A program made the position numbers and the translations under genes. Positions 16,942 to 25,649 of a stretch of 64,000 nt of DNA are shown here, piece by piece (within the stretch, counting starts at the first letter, position 1; each line of letters opens with the position of its first letter). A model generated the notes under the pieces. It did not search any database, was not told the origin of the DNA, and saw only the letters and a list, made by a program, of their open reading frames with translations. The stretch comes from UBA7672 sp047601145 (GTDB taxonomy: Bacteria > Pseudomonadota > Alphaproteobacteria > Caulobacterales > Hyphomonadaceae), in contig JASGJW010000002.1 of assembly GCA_047601145.1 (NCBI GenBank), forward strand, positions 62,001-126,000, given 5' to 3'.

Positions 16942-17367
16942 CTACTTTTTCCGCCGGTACAGCTTAAGTCCGGACCAGTCGGCATCCACCGCGCAGACCT
17001 TCACGTCCACGAGGCCAAGCGGGAGGCATACCTTGCGCACGCCGTCCTCGGTCAGGTCCTTGAACAGTTTCGATGTCTTCTTAGGCCATGAAACCCAGAT
17101 CATGCCGCCTTCAGCAAGGCGTGGCTCGAGCTTGGGCAGGTCTCGCGCCAGCGAAGCCATGTCCTTCACGAACAGGTGGATGAAATCGAAGCTGCCGCTG
17201 GCCGGCGCGGACTTCTTCAGCGTGATCGCGGCGCCATCCGTCAGCTCGCCGTAGTTGGCGGGCGGTGCAATGACGATAGCTTTCGATCCTTCCTTCCAGC
17301 CGAGCTTATCGATCAGGCTCTTGCCCGAATAACCCGCCGCAGCAGAAGGGGAGGCCGCCTTCGCCAT
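16942..17367 (-). CDS. DUF3052-like small protein
   Basis: A 141-residue soluble protein starting MAKAASPSAAAGYSGKSLIDKLGW. The GYSGxxLxxKLG opening and the later FDFIHLFVKDMASLARDLPKL and EGGMIWVSWPKKTSKL segments resemble the DUF3052 family, whose function is unknown. Its ATG overlaps the dapD stop by one base (TGATG), indicating translational coupling to lysine/peptidoglycan precursor synthesis, and it is followed 10 bases later by the TrmH-like gene. Confidence 0.7.
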   Translation of the reverse strand: MAKAASPSAAAGYSGKSLIDKLGWKEGSKAIVIAPPANYGELTDGAAITLKKSAPASGSFDFIHLFVKDMASLARDLPKLEPRLAEGGMIWVSWPKKTSKLFKDLTEDGVRKVCLPLGLVDVKVCAVDADWSGLKLYRRKK

Positions 17368-18227
17368 CAGGTTCTCAGCAGCTCGTTCACGCTGGTCTTG
17401 GAACGCGTGCCGGCGTCAACCTGCTTCACGATCACGGCGCAGTAGAGGCTCGGCCCCCAGTTCTGGCCTTCCATCGGCTTGCCCGGCCGGTTGCCCGATA
17501 CGACGACGGAGTAGGGCGGAACCTCGCCATAGATCGTCTCGCCCGTCGCGCGGTTGATGATCGGCGTCGACTGGCCGAGATAGACGCCCATGCCGATCAC
17601 GGAGCCTTCGCGCACGATCACGCCCTCGGCTACTTCCGAGCGCGCGCCGACGAAGCAGTTGTCCTCGATGATCACCGGGTTCGCTTGCAGCGGCTCCAGC
17701 ACGCCGCCAATGCCGACGCCGCCCGAAAGGTGGCAATGCTTCCCTATCTGTGCGCACGAACCGACGGTCGTCCACGTGTCGACCATCGTGCCTTCGCCGA
17801 CATAGGCGCCGATGTTCGTGAAGCTCGGCATCAGCACCGCGTCTTTCGCAACGAAGGCGCCGCGGCGCACGACCGCACCGGGCACGGCGCGGAAACCAGC
17901 GGCGCCGAAATCGGCATCCGTCCAGCCATCGAACTTGGTTGGCACCTTGTCCCAGTACGGTCCCGGCTCGACCTTGCCGGACGCGCCGACCGGGCCCTGG
18001 CCCATCAGGCGATTGGGGTTCAGGCGGAAGGACAGCAACACGGCTTTCTTGAGCCACTGGTTGACCGTCCACTGGCCGCTGGCCTCGCGGTGCGCAACGC
18101 GCTGCTTGCCGGAATCAAGCGCCGACAGCGCCTCTTCTACCGCGTCCTGAACGGCGCCCTTGGTGGCGGCCGAAAGCGAGGCGCGATCCTCCCACGCGGC
18201 GTCAATCGTTGCGGCGAGATCAGACAT
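17367..18227 (-). CDS. dapD: 2,3,4,5-tetrahydropyridine-2,6-dicarboxylate N-succinyltransferase
   Basis: A 286-residue left-handed beta-helix enzyme that succinylates tetrahydrodipicolinate in the diaminopimelate/lysine pathway. The N-terminal helical domain (about 1-90) ends in KKAVLLSFRLNPN. The hexapeptide region includes VLMPSFTNIGAYVGEGTMVDTW, GKHCHLSGGVGIGGVLEP and EDNCFVGARSEV, and the family C-terminus GNRPGKPMEG...YCAVIVKQVDAGTRSKT is present. Length and motifs are normal. Confidence 0.96.
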   Translation of the reverse strand: MSDLAATIDAAWEDRASLSAATKGAVQDAVEEALSALDSGKQRVAHREASGQWTVNQWLKKAVLLSFRLNPNRLMGQGPVGASGKVEPGPYWDKVPTKFDGWTDADFGAAGFRAVPGAVVRRGAFVAKDAVLMPSFTNIGAYVGEGTMVDTWTTVGSCAQIGKHCHLSGGVGIGGVLEPLQANPVIIEDNCFVGARSEVAEGVIVREGSVIGMGVYLGQSTPIINRATGETIYGEVPPYSVVVSGNRPGKPMEGQNWGPSLYCAVIVKQVDAGTRSKTSVNELLRT

Positions 18228-18309
18228 GGGCGGGCTCCGTCCGGTGATCCGGGCGGATTAGCGCGTCTTGGCCCCTACGCCAAACGGATTCGGGCTGCCT
18301 GGCCCTGAC

Positions 18310-19362
18310 TTACTTGCGTTGGGGCGCGCCAAAGGCGCTCTCGAAGAACTCGTAGACCAGCTTGCCTTCCTCGGGCGCGGCCGTCTCGACGAACTTCTCG
18401 GGGCGATAGCGCCGCTGCTCGCAATTCTCGTTGCCAAGGATCGCGAACTGGGCGCGCGAGGTGCAGAACACGGTCGAGGCTTCCTTGAGAAGCCGCACGC
18501 CTTTTTCGGTGGCCATCTGGGCGAACACATAGTGCGGCGCAGTGATCAGGCTTTCGTCCACGGCGCGGACACACATGTTGGCCTCGATCGTCCACCACCC
18601 GCGCGACTCCCAGCCGTCCGGCCGGTTGCGCGCCATAGCAGCGAGGATGCGGTTGCCCGTGCGGTTGCACAGCTCCATGCCGACTTCACGCGCCCGCTTG
18701 CTGGCCACGTTCTCGAGGAAGTCGATCAGGTCGCCCTGCGACGTGTTCGGCGACAGCTTGTGTTCGATGAGAAGGTCGGCGATGGCGGCGCGCGTTTCGC
18801 GGCCGAGATAGCCGTCCACCACATCCTGGAAGATGCCGGCGTCGTTCAGCAGACGCTGGATGCCGGCGTTCTCGGGCGACTGGCCGCCCTTGTTGTAGAG
18901 GTCGGTCTCCTTGAACGCCATCGTGCCGCCGCCCTTGCCGTCGAAGCGCACGGCCTGGAAGCCGCGCTGCTCGAGGCCCATCGATGTGCATGACGAGGGG
19001 TTCTCGACCGCGAACGACCCATTGGTGTCGACACAGAGCGGGATCTCGCCGCTCCAGTCGCGCTGGCCGCCGCGGTGCGCCTTGGAGGATCGTCCGAACA
19101 CGAAGTAGACGCCCGGCTTCAGCGGGCCCTGGATCGCCACGCGGCATTGGCCGGGACGCAGGCGCAGCCAGCCCTCGACGACGACATCTTCGCCATCCGG
19201 CCGGCCGGTGGCCGCCTCAACGACATAGCTGGTCTGATTGCACAGCTGCCAACCGCCACCCGACCCGGACTGCGCCGAGGAGGGGACCGCCAGCGAAGCG
19301 ACAAGCGCCGCGAGGAACGCGAGCGACAGGAATCCCCTAGCGTACCAGCGTTCCCGCGCCAT
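18310..19362 (-). CDS. Exported protein with two DUF1036 domains
   Basis: A 350-residue periplasmic protein. A signal peptide (LSLAFLAALVASLAVPSSAQ) is followed by a first DUF1036 unit at about residues 38-140, containing LCNQTSYVVEAATGR and GWLRLRPGQCRVAI. A helical spacer carries a peptidoglycan-binding-like stretch (GIFQDVVDGYLGRETRAAIADLL). The second unit (LCNRTGNRILAAMARNRPDGW, RGWWTIEANMC) is at about 230-330. Paired Cys residues suggest disulphides. The ATG at 19362 overlaps the argB end by 26 bases; argB is just upstream, so they are probably cotranscribed. The function is unknown. Confidence 0.8.
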   Translation of the reverse strand: MARERWYARGFLSLAFLAALVASLAVPSSAQSGSGGGWQLCNQTSYVVEAATGRPDGEDVVVEGWLRLRPGQCRVAIQGPLKPGVYFVFGRSSKAHRGGQRDWSGEIPLCVDTNGSFAVENPSSCTSMGLEQRGFQAVRFDGKGGGTMAFKETDLYNKGGQSPENAGIQRLLNDAGIFQDVVDGYLGRETRAAIADLLIEHKLSPNTSQGDLIDFLENVASKRAREVGMELCNRTGNRILAAMARNRPDGWESRGWWTIEANMCVRAVDESLITAPHYVFAQMATEKGVRLLKEASTVFCTSRAQFAILGNENCEQRRYRPEKFVETAAPEEGKLVYEFFESAFGAPQRK

Positions 19363-20263
19363 GTTCCGTGAACAGCTCCATGAGAAGGGCGTGCGGCTTC
19401 CGACCGTCCAGAATGACAGCCGCTTCGACTCCCTTTTCCACCGCCTGCATGGCGGTTTCAAGCTTTGGAATCATCCCCCCTTTTGCAGTTCCGTCTGCGA
19501 TAAGACCGCGCGCCTCGTTTACGGTGAGCTGTTTTATCAGATTGCCCGATTTATCGAGAACGCCGGTGACATCCGTCAGGAACAGGACCCGGCTGGCCTT
19601 GAGGGCTCCCGCAACAGCTCCTGCGGCCGTGTCGGCGTTGATGTTGAAGCTTTTCCCGTCCGCACCGACGCCCACCGGGGCGACGACCGGGATGAAGTCC
19701 TCATCCCTCTGGGCCGCCAGCGCCTGAAGGACGGAAGGGTCCACTCGATCCGGTTCGCCAACGAAACCAAGGTCGACCACCCGCTCGATGTTCGAATCAG
19801 GGTCGCGCTTGGTGCGGGTCGCTTTGGTGGCGGTGATCAGGTTGGCGTCCGAGCCGGAGAGGCCCACGGCCTTGCCGCCCGCCGCGTTGATGGCCCGTAC
19901 GATCGATTTGTTGATCGCGCCCGCCAGGACCATCTCGACGATCTCCATCGAGGCGGCGTCGGTCACCCGCAGGCCATCCTCGAAGGTCGAGACGATGCCC
20001 AGCTTGTCGAGCATCCGGCCGATCTGCGGCCCCCCGCCGTGCACCACGACCGGGTTAATGCCCAGCAGCTTCAAAAGGACGACGTCCTTGGCGAACATGG
20101 CCGCGAGGTCCTCGTTCTCCATGGCGTGACCGCCGTATTTGATGACGATCGTCTTGTTGTCGTAGCGCTGGATATAGGGCAACGCCTCGGAGAGCGTGCG
20201 CGCTGTGGAGAAGGCGTCGCTCGCTTGCAGGGCGTTCATTGCGGCGATTTCGGTGTTCGTCAT
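19337..20263 (-). CDS. argB: N-acetylglutamate kinase
   Basis: A 308-residue amino-acid-kinase enzyme that phosphorylates N-acetylglutamate in arginine synthesis. Motifs are VIKYGGHAM, VVVHGGGPQIG, GLRVTDAASMEIVEMVLAG, GKAVGLSGSDANLI, the FNINADTAAG ATP/substrate loop, VLFLTDVTGV and GGMIPKLETAM. An N-terminal extension of about 35 residues, as in arginine-sensitive hexameric forms, suggests feedback inhibition by arginine (inference). In related bacteria argB usually follows engB directly; here about 4.7 kb intervenes. Confidence 0.97.
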   Translation of the reverse strand: MTNTEIAAMNALQASDAFSTARTLSEALPYIQRYDNKTIVIKYGGHAMENEDLAAMFAKDVVLLKLLGINPVVVHGGGPQIGRMLDKLGIVSTFEDGLRVTDAASMEIVEMVLAGAINKSIVRAINAAGGKAVGLSGSDANLITATKATRTKRDPDSNIERVVDLGFVGEPDRVDPSVLQALAAQRDEDFIPVVAPVGVGADGKSFNINADTAAGAVAGALKASRVLFLTDVTGVLDKSGNLIKQLTVNEARGLIADGTAKGGMIPKLETAMQAVEKGVEAAVILDGRKPHALLMELFTEHGAGTLVR

Positions 20264-20318
20264 GGCGCGCCCTCTACAGGGTTTTGGGCCCGGGATGAAG
20301 AGGCCCCGGTTTGCCCCC

Positions 20319-22220
20319 CTATTTGACCACCGGCAGGATCACGGCGCTGGGCGAGGCCCCCGACCGGTAAACGCTCTGCGTCGCTTTTTTGTAATCTCCC
20401 GCCTTCGCGAAGAGGATGTTCGACACATAGGTTTGCGGGTTGCGGTCATAGAGCGGGAACAGGGTGGACTGCACCTGCACCATCACCCGGTGGCCCTTCA
20501 GGAAGACATGGTCGACGTTCGGCAGGCCGAACTTGTAGTTTTCGACCTTGCCGGGCTTCAGCGCCTCGGGCTTGCCGAAATCCTTCACATAGCGGCCGCG
20601 GAAGATCTCGAACCCGATGCCCATCTGCAAGCCGGCTGTTTCGGGGTGATAGGTGTCGTCATCCGGATAGACGTCGATAAGCTTCACGACCCAGTCGGAG
20701 TCCGTGCCTGTCGTGGCGGCGAAGAGATCGACCTGTGGGGCGCCCATGATATGGAGATCGCTGCCTAGCGGCGGCGTCACATATTCCAGCACGTCGGTGC
20801 GGCCGGAGACGAAGCGCTGGTCGCGGATCAGCCAGGTCCGCCAGGAATCCGCATCGCGCATGTGCACCGGGCGCGGCATGAACGGCACAGGCTTCGCGGG
20901 ATCTGAAACATAGTCGTCATGCGCATCGCCCGCCGCCGGCTTTGTCCAGCCCAGCGCGCCATCAGCCTGCAGGAAGAGCGGCGTCGCAGCGCCCGCGGGC
21001 CAGGATTTCGATTCATCCCACTTGTTGATGCCCGTCGCGTAGCTGACGACAGACGGCGTCTTCGGGTCAGGCCCACCCTTCAGATAGTGATCGAGGAAGG
21101 GCTTCATGTACTTCGTGCGGAATTCGAGCGCCGTATCGCCAGGCAGCTTGTACGGTCCCAGCTCCGTGCCGATGTAGTTCACGCCCGAGTGGCGCCACGG
21201 TCCAATGACCAGCGAGAGCTTGTCGTTGTTGACGTCCTTCGGCTCCAGCGTGTGGTACACTTTCGGCGCGCCATAGCTGTCTTCCTGATCCCACTGTCCG
21301 ACGACCAGCATGGTCGGCACGGTGAGCGGCTTGTCCTTCAGCCACTTGTCGACGGCCTGTTCCGACCAGAACGCCGTATAGGCTGGATTCTGGAACAGCT
21401 TCTGGACGAAGGGATAGCTTTCGAGGCCGTACTTCTTGGCGTAATCGCCCGCCGAGCCCGCCTGCAGGAAGGTGAGGTAGTCGTCGCCAGTCCCGCTCGC
21501 GACCGGGTTGTTGTCGCCGGCGTTGGTCGTCATCTGCGTGACGTAGTCGAAATTGGTCTGGCGGAACGCGCCGTTGTGGAACCAGTCGTCGCCCATCCAG
21601 CCGTCGATCATCGGGCTCTGCGGCACGGCGGCCTTCAGCGCCGGGTGCGGATTGATCGTCGCGACGACAGACGTGAAGCCGAGATAGGAGGAGCCGGTGA
21701 TGCCGACCTTGCCATTGCTCTCCGGGACATTCTTCACCAGCCAATCGATGGTGTCCCAGGCGTCGGTGGATTCGTCCACCTTTGTCTTGTTGAGCGGGCC
21801 GATGATCGGGCGGTTCATCACGAACTCGCCCTCGGATTTGTTGCGGCCGCGAGCGTCCTGATAGACGCGGATATAGCCATCGTTGACGAACTCGGCGTCC
21901 ATCACAGGCAGGATGTCCACCAGCCGCTGGCTCGGCGTCCGCGAAGTAGCACGGCCGGCATTATAGACCGTGCGCGTCAGCAGGATCGGCGCGTTGGACG
22001 TACCCTTCTTCATCGCGATGACGGTGAACAGCTTCGCGCCGTCCCGCATCGGGATCATCACTTCCTTGCGGATGAAATCCGACTCGGGTCGCGTTGCGTT
22101 GTAGGCCGGGTTCATCTCCGGCGTCATCGGCGTAACGGCCGGAGGCTGCTGCGCCAGCGCGGCGGCTGAAACGCCCAGCGCAACGGCAATGCCGGCAGAC
22201 AGGGAAATCTTGCGGAGCAT
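20319..22220 (-). CDS. Exported CocE/NonD-family (X-Pro dipeptidyl-peptidase type) hydrolase
   Basis: A 633-residue periplasmic serine hydrolase with signal peptide MLRKISLSAGIAVALGVSAAALAQ. The family includes cocaine esterase and glutaryl-7-ACA acylase. Features are VMIPMRDGAKLFTVI, RTVYNAG, YQDARGRNKSEGEF and the nucleophile GSSYLG (Ser178). Further on are the acidic WDQED region, VIGPWRHSG (catalytic His) and a C-terminal jelly-roll (FVSGRTDVLEY..., LKGHRVMVQVQSTLFPLYDRNP). It is one of several hydrolases in the window. The natural substrate, an ester or amide, is unknown. Confidence 0.88.
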   Translation of the reverse strand: MLRKISLSAGIAVALGVSAAALAQQPPAVTPMTPEMNPAYNATRPESDFIRKEVMIPMRDGAKLFTVIAMKKGTSNAPILLTRTVYNAGRATSRTPSQRLVDILPVMDAEFVNDGYIRVYQDARGRNKSEGEFVMNRPIIGPLNKTKVDESTDAWDTIDWLVKNVPESNGKVGITGSSYLGFTSVVATINPHPALKAAVPQSPMIDGWMGDDWFHNGAFRQTNFDYVTQMTTNAGDNNPVASGTGDDYLTFLQAGSAGDYAKKYGLESYPFVQKLFQNPAYTAFWSEQAVDKWLKDKPLTVPTMLVVGQWDQEDSYGAPKVYHTLEPKDVNNDKLSLVIGPWRHSGVNYIGTELGPYKLPGDTALEFRTKYMKPFLDHYLKGGPDPKTPSVVSYATGINKWDESKSWPAGAATPLFLQADGALGWTKPAAGDAHDDYVSDPAKPVPFMPRPVHMRDADSWRTWLIRDQRFVSGRTDVLEYVTPPLGSDLHIMGAPQVDLFAATTGTDSDWVVKLIDVYPDDDTYHPETAGLQMGIGFEIFRGRYVKDFGKPEALKPGKVENYKFGLPNVDHVFLKGHRVMVQVQSTLFPLYDRNPQTYVSNILFAKAGDYKKATQSVYRSGASPSAVILPVVK

Positions 22221-22257
22221 GGAGGGCCTCCAGAAAGGAACGGCCCTCCTTAGCGCA

Positions 22258-23091
22258 TCAATTCTTGAGCCGGTAGCCCGTGCGGAACATCCAGCTCACG
22301 ATCCCGAGCAGGATCAGTATGAATACCAAGGTCACGCCAAGGCTGATGGCGACGTTGTCCCCGCTCAGCCCGAAGAAGGTCCAGCGATAACCCGCGATCA
22401 GGTGCACGACCGGGTTCAGTTGCGCGATGCCGCGCCAGCCCTCGGGCAGCATGTCGACCGTGTAGAACGCGCCGCCGAGGAATGTGAGGGGCGTCACGAT
22501 CAGCATCGGGATGAAGTTCAGCTGTTCGAAGCTCTGCGCCCAGATGCCGATGATGAAGCCGAACAGGCTGAAGGCAAACGACACCAGCACCAGCATCAGC
22601 ACCATCTCGACCGGATGGAGGATCTTCACAGGCACGAAGAAGTAGGCGGTCGCGAGAATGACGAGCCCAAGGATCACTGACTTGGTCGCCGCCGACCCGA
22701 CATAGGAGATGACGATCTCGATCGAGGATACCGGCGCCGACAGGAGTTCGTAAATCGTGCCCGTGAATTTCGGGAAGTAGATGCCGAACGAGGCATTGAA
22801 GATGCTGTTGGTGAAGATCGACAGCATGATCAGGCCGGGCACCAGGAAAGAGCCATACTCGAGCCCCGGAACGATCGGCGCCATCCGGTTGCCGATCGCG
22901 GACCCGAACACCACGAAATAAAGCGCCGTCGTAATCACAGGCGTCGCGAGGCTCTCGCCGACGGTGCGGAAGAACCGCGCCATCTGGAACTTGTAGATTG
23001 ACGCGACGCCGTGGGCGTTGAACGCCGGAACGGCCCGGTTGATCGTCGCCATCGGAGCGGGCGAGGAAGCGGCTGTGGTTGCATCGGCCAT
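22258..23091 (-). CDS. ABC-2 type permease (YadH-like)
   Basis: A 277-residue inner-membrane protein with six predicted helices. ESLATPVITTALYFVVFGSAIGNRM is close in pattern to the YadH/NodJ family of ABC-2 exporters. The ABC-2 signature ...NPVVHLIAGYRWTFFGLSG is at the C-terminus. The long upstream open frame is a shadow; the ATG at 23091 opens MADATTAASS. It pairs with the ATPase two genes upstream. The exported substrate, perhaps a lipid or polysaccharide, is unknown. Confidence 0.87.
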   Translation of the reverse strand: MADATTAASSPAPMATINRAVPAFNAHGVASIYKFQMARFFRTVGESLATPVITTALYFVVFGSAIGNRMAPIVPGLEYGSFLVPGLIMLSIFTNSIFNASFGIYFPKFTGTIYELLSAPVSSIEIVISYVGSAATKSVILGLVILATAYFFVPVKILHPVEMVLMLVLVSFAFSLFGFIIGIWAQSFEQLNFIPMLIVTPLTFLGGAFYTVDMLPEGWRGIAQLNPVVHLIAGYRWTFFGLSGDNVAISLGVTLVFILILLGIVSWMFRTGYRLKN

Positions 23092-23107
23092 GTGTCTGGC
23101 TCCTGTT

Positions 23108-23914
23108 CTATAATCTGCGCAGCACGGCCAGCGCCTGGTCGAACGGCGTCTGGTCGCGCGGAATGTTGCGGGCAAGCTCGAACCACGGCGTTGCGGCGCG
23201 CGTGATCGAGCCGATGTCCTGGAAGGCGGCGACGAGGTTCGATCCTTCCATCGCCCATTCGGTAACGGCAACGCCGGCTTCTTCGCGGCGGAACTGCACG
23301 GCCTTCACGGAAGGATGTTCGAGATCGTGATAGGTGAGGGCGGCGATCCCGCCCGGCTTGATCACGCGTCCCAGTTCCTCCAGCCAACGCGCCTGCATCG
23401 GCGCTGTGAGGTGAGTGAGCACCGAGAAGCCGTAAGCGAAGTCGACGCTCCCCGGCGCCACGTCCAGCGGCGGCTGCAGCGCGCTCACCCTGAAGTCGCC
23501 ATCAAGATGCTCGGCGCACCATTTCACTGTATAGCCGTCGATGTCCCGGCCAACGATCTTCGCTGGCGTGATCGCCGGCATATGCCGCGCAATTCGCCCG
23601 CAGCCACAGCCCCAGTCGAGAACACGCGACCATTTCGCAGGATCAGCCCCGGCTTCGCGCGCCGCGTTGACCAGGAAGTCTGCGGTCATGCGGCCGCGAT
23701 CGTAAAAGAATTTCCAGTCCGACACGCCGCCGATGCGCATCATCGCAAGCCTGTTCGGCAGCGGCTTGCCATCCGGCGCGACGGCCGGCGGCTTCGGATA
23801 CGCCATCGCGCGGCGCAACTCTATCATCCGGTAGTAGGGGCCTAGCAGGCCCAGGCCACGCACCAGCGAGCGGAGCGGCGAGGAGCTCAGCGATTTTGCT
23901 CCGGCCGCCGTCAT
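23108..23914 (-). CDS. Class I SAM-dependent methyltransferase within an ABC exporter operon
   Basis: A 268-residue soluble enzyme. The SAM-binding motif is VLDWGCGCGRIARHM, followed by VGRDIDGYTVKWC (acidic ribose ligand) and VDFAYGFSVLTHL, with LGRVIKPGGIAALTYHD as the post-motif. The ATG at 23914 lies 2 bases after the ATPase stop (TGAGGATG) and the gene ends 16 bases before the permease ATG, so all three are one operon. It may methylate the transported molecule; that is inference. Its N-terminus (LLGPYYRMIELRRAM) resembles lipid or glycan-modifying methyltransferases only weakly. Confidence 0.82.
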   Translation of the reverse strand: MTAAGAKSLSSSPLRSLVRGLGLLGPYYRMIELRRAMAYPKPPAVAPDGKPLPNRLAMMRIGGVSDWKFFYDRGRMTADFLVNAAREAGADPAKWSRVLDWGCGCGRIARHMPAITPAKIVGRDIDGYTVKWCAEHLDGDFRVSALQPPLDVAPGSVDFAYGFSVLTHLTAPMQARWLEELGRVIKPGGIAALTYHDLEHPSVKAVQFRREEAGVAVTEWAMEGSNLVAAFQDIGSITRAATPWFELARNIPRDQTPFDQALAVLRRL

Positions 23915-23916
23915 CC

Positions 23917-24873
23917 TCACGCCTTTCCGTGCACGAGGCTGACGAAGATCTCTTCGAGCGACGACGTCTTGGTGTCGAGGTCGCGGAACTGGACACCGAT
24001 TTCCGACATCTTGCGCAGGAGCGAAGTGACGCCCGTACGCTCCGCCGTCGTGTCGAATGTGTATTCGAGAATGTTGCCGTCGTCTTTCAACGCCAGGTCC
24101 CAGTCGCCAAGCGCCGCTGGCACCGCCGTCAGCTTCTCGCTGAGGTTGAACGTCACCTGCTTCTTGCCGAGCTTCTTCATCAGCGTCTTCTTTTCCTCGA
24201 CGACGATGAGTTCGCCCTTCGAGATGACGCCAACACGGTCGGCCATCTCCTCGGCTTCTTCGATGTAGTGCGTGGTGAGGATGATGGTGCAGCCGCGGTC
24301 GCGCATTTTGCGCACCAGCGCCCACATGTCACGGCGCAGCTCAACATCGACGCCTGCGGTCGGTTCATCGAGGAAAAGGATTTCCGGCTCGTGCGCCAGC
24401 GCCTTGGCGATCAGCACGCGGCGCTTCATGCCGCCTGACAACTCCATGCACTTGGACTTGCGCTTGTCCCAAAGCGACAGGTCGCGCAGCACCTGCTCGA
24501 TCGCCGCCGGGTTCGGGGCCATGCCAAAGAGGCCGCGCGAGAACGTCACGACGTCCCACACGGTCTCGAACATGTCGATGTGCATTTCCTGCGGCACGAG
24601 GCCAATCAGCGATCGCGCCTCACGATAGTTCTTCACGATGTCATGGCCGGCGGCCATGATCGTGCCCGTCGATGGCGTCACGATCCCGCAGACCGAGTTG
24701 ATCAGCGTCGTCTTGCCGGCGCCGTTCGGGCCGAGCAGGGCGAAGATCTCACCCTTCTCGATGTCGAGGTCGACGGTCTTCAGGGCCTGCAGCCCGCCCT
24801 TGTAAGACTTGCTGAGCCCACGGATCGAAAGCACTGGCGCCATTGAGGAGATGTTCCCCGAGGTTGTTGTCAT
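23917..24873 (-). CDS. ABC transporter ATP-binding protein (YadG-like)
   Basis: A 318-residue ATPase. Walker A is GPNGAGKTT at 48-56, the Q-loop is LVPQEMHIDMFETV, the signature is LSGGMKRRVLIAKAL, Walker B is ILFLDEPTAGVD and the switch His is in ILTTHYIEEAEEMA. A C-terminal extension of about 80 residues is as in YadG/CcmA-type exporters. It powers the ABC-2 permease encoded two genes downstream. The start at 24873 is the first ATG; another at 24843 is possible. Confidence 0.9.
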   Translation of the reverse strand: MTTTSGNISSMAPVLSIRGLSKSYKGGLQALKTVDLDIEKGEIFALLGPNGAGKTTLINSVCGIVTPSTGTIMAAGHDIVKNYREARSLIGLVPQEMHIDMFETVWDVVTFSRGLFGMAPNPAAIEQVLRDLSLWDKRKSKCMELSGGMKRRVLIAKALAHEPEILFLDEPTAGVDVELRRDMWALVRKMRDRGCTIILTTHYIEEAEEMADRVGVISKGELIVVEEKKTLMKKLGKKQVTFNLSEKLTAVPAALGDWDLALKDDGNILEYTFDTTAERTGVTSLLRKMSEIGVQFRDLDTKTSSLEEIFVSLVHGKA

Positions 24874-25003
24874 GGCTCTTGAGCGGCCTTGGCCGATGTG
24901 GGGCCTGCGCCGCGTCCTGTCCAGTAGGACGCACGGGGGAATCCCTTTTCCGACAGGGGTATGAGAAAAACTCTGGTCGGAGCTACCCGCTCCCGGTCGC
25001 GGA

Positions 25004-25636
25004 TCAGGGAAGCGTGTTGATGACCGCGCGCAGTTCCGGGATGCCGGCGCCCTTTTCGCTCGACGTTGCGATAACGTGCGGGTGAGCCGCCGGTTGCTTC
25101 TTCAGCGCCGTCACGGTCGCTGCGATCACATCGGCCACTTCGGACTTCTTGATCTTGTCCGTCTTGGTCAGCACGACCTGGTATTGCACGGCCGCGCTGT
25201 CGAGCTGCTTCATGACGCCGAGGTCGATCTCGCCGATCCCGCGGCGGCTGTCGATCAGCACGAACACGCGTTTCAGCTTCGAGCGGCTGCGCAGGTAGTC
25301 GAGGTTGAGACGGCTCCAGACATCGACATTCTGCTTGGGCGCATGGGCGAAGCCATAGCCCGGCAGGTCGGCCATCCAGAACTTGCCCTCGCCGAGATCG
25401 AAGAAGTTGATCTCCTGCGTGCGACCGGGCGTGTTGGAGGCGCGCGCCAGCGTCTTGCGGTTGCACAGCGCGTTGATGAGGCTCGACTTGCCAACATTGG
25501 AGCGGCCCGCGAAGGCGAACTCGGGCCGGTCGCCTGGCGGCAGGCCGTCAAGGCTCACGACGCCCTTCACGAACGCAACCGGCCCCGCGAACAGCTTGCG
25601 CCCCGCTTCGATCTGTTCGTCGGTGAACTCGGTCAT
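25004..25636 (-). CDS. engB: Ribosome biogenesis GTPase EngB/YsxC
   Basis: A 210-residue GTPase needed for 50S subunit assembly. G1 is GRSNVGKSS at 44-52, the switch region includes TPGRTQEINFF, G3 is DLPGYGFA, G4 is TKTDK and the SSEKGAGI loop is G5. It is 13 bases from the yidC stop in the classical rpmH-rnpA-yidC-engB order. Confidence 0.96.
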   Translation of the reverse strand: MTEFTDEQIEAGRKLFAGPVAFVKGVVSLDGLPPGDRPEFAFAGRSNVGKSSLINALCNRKTLARASNTPGRTQEINFFDLGEGKFWMADLPGYGFAHAPKQNVDVWSRLNLDYLRSRSKLKRVFVLIDSRRGIGEIDLGVMKQLDSAAVQYQVVLTKTDKIKKSEVADVIAATVTALKKQPAAHPHVIATSSEKGAGIPELRAVINTLP

Positions 25637-25649
25637 GGGGGTGAGGCCC

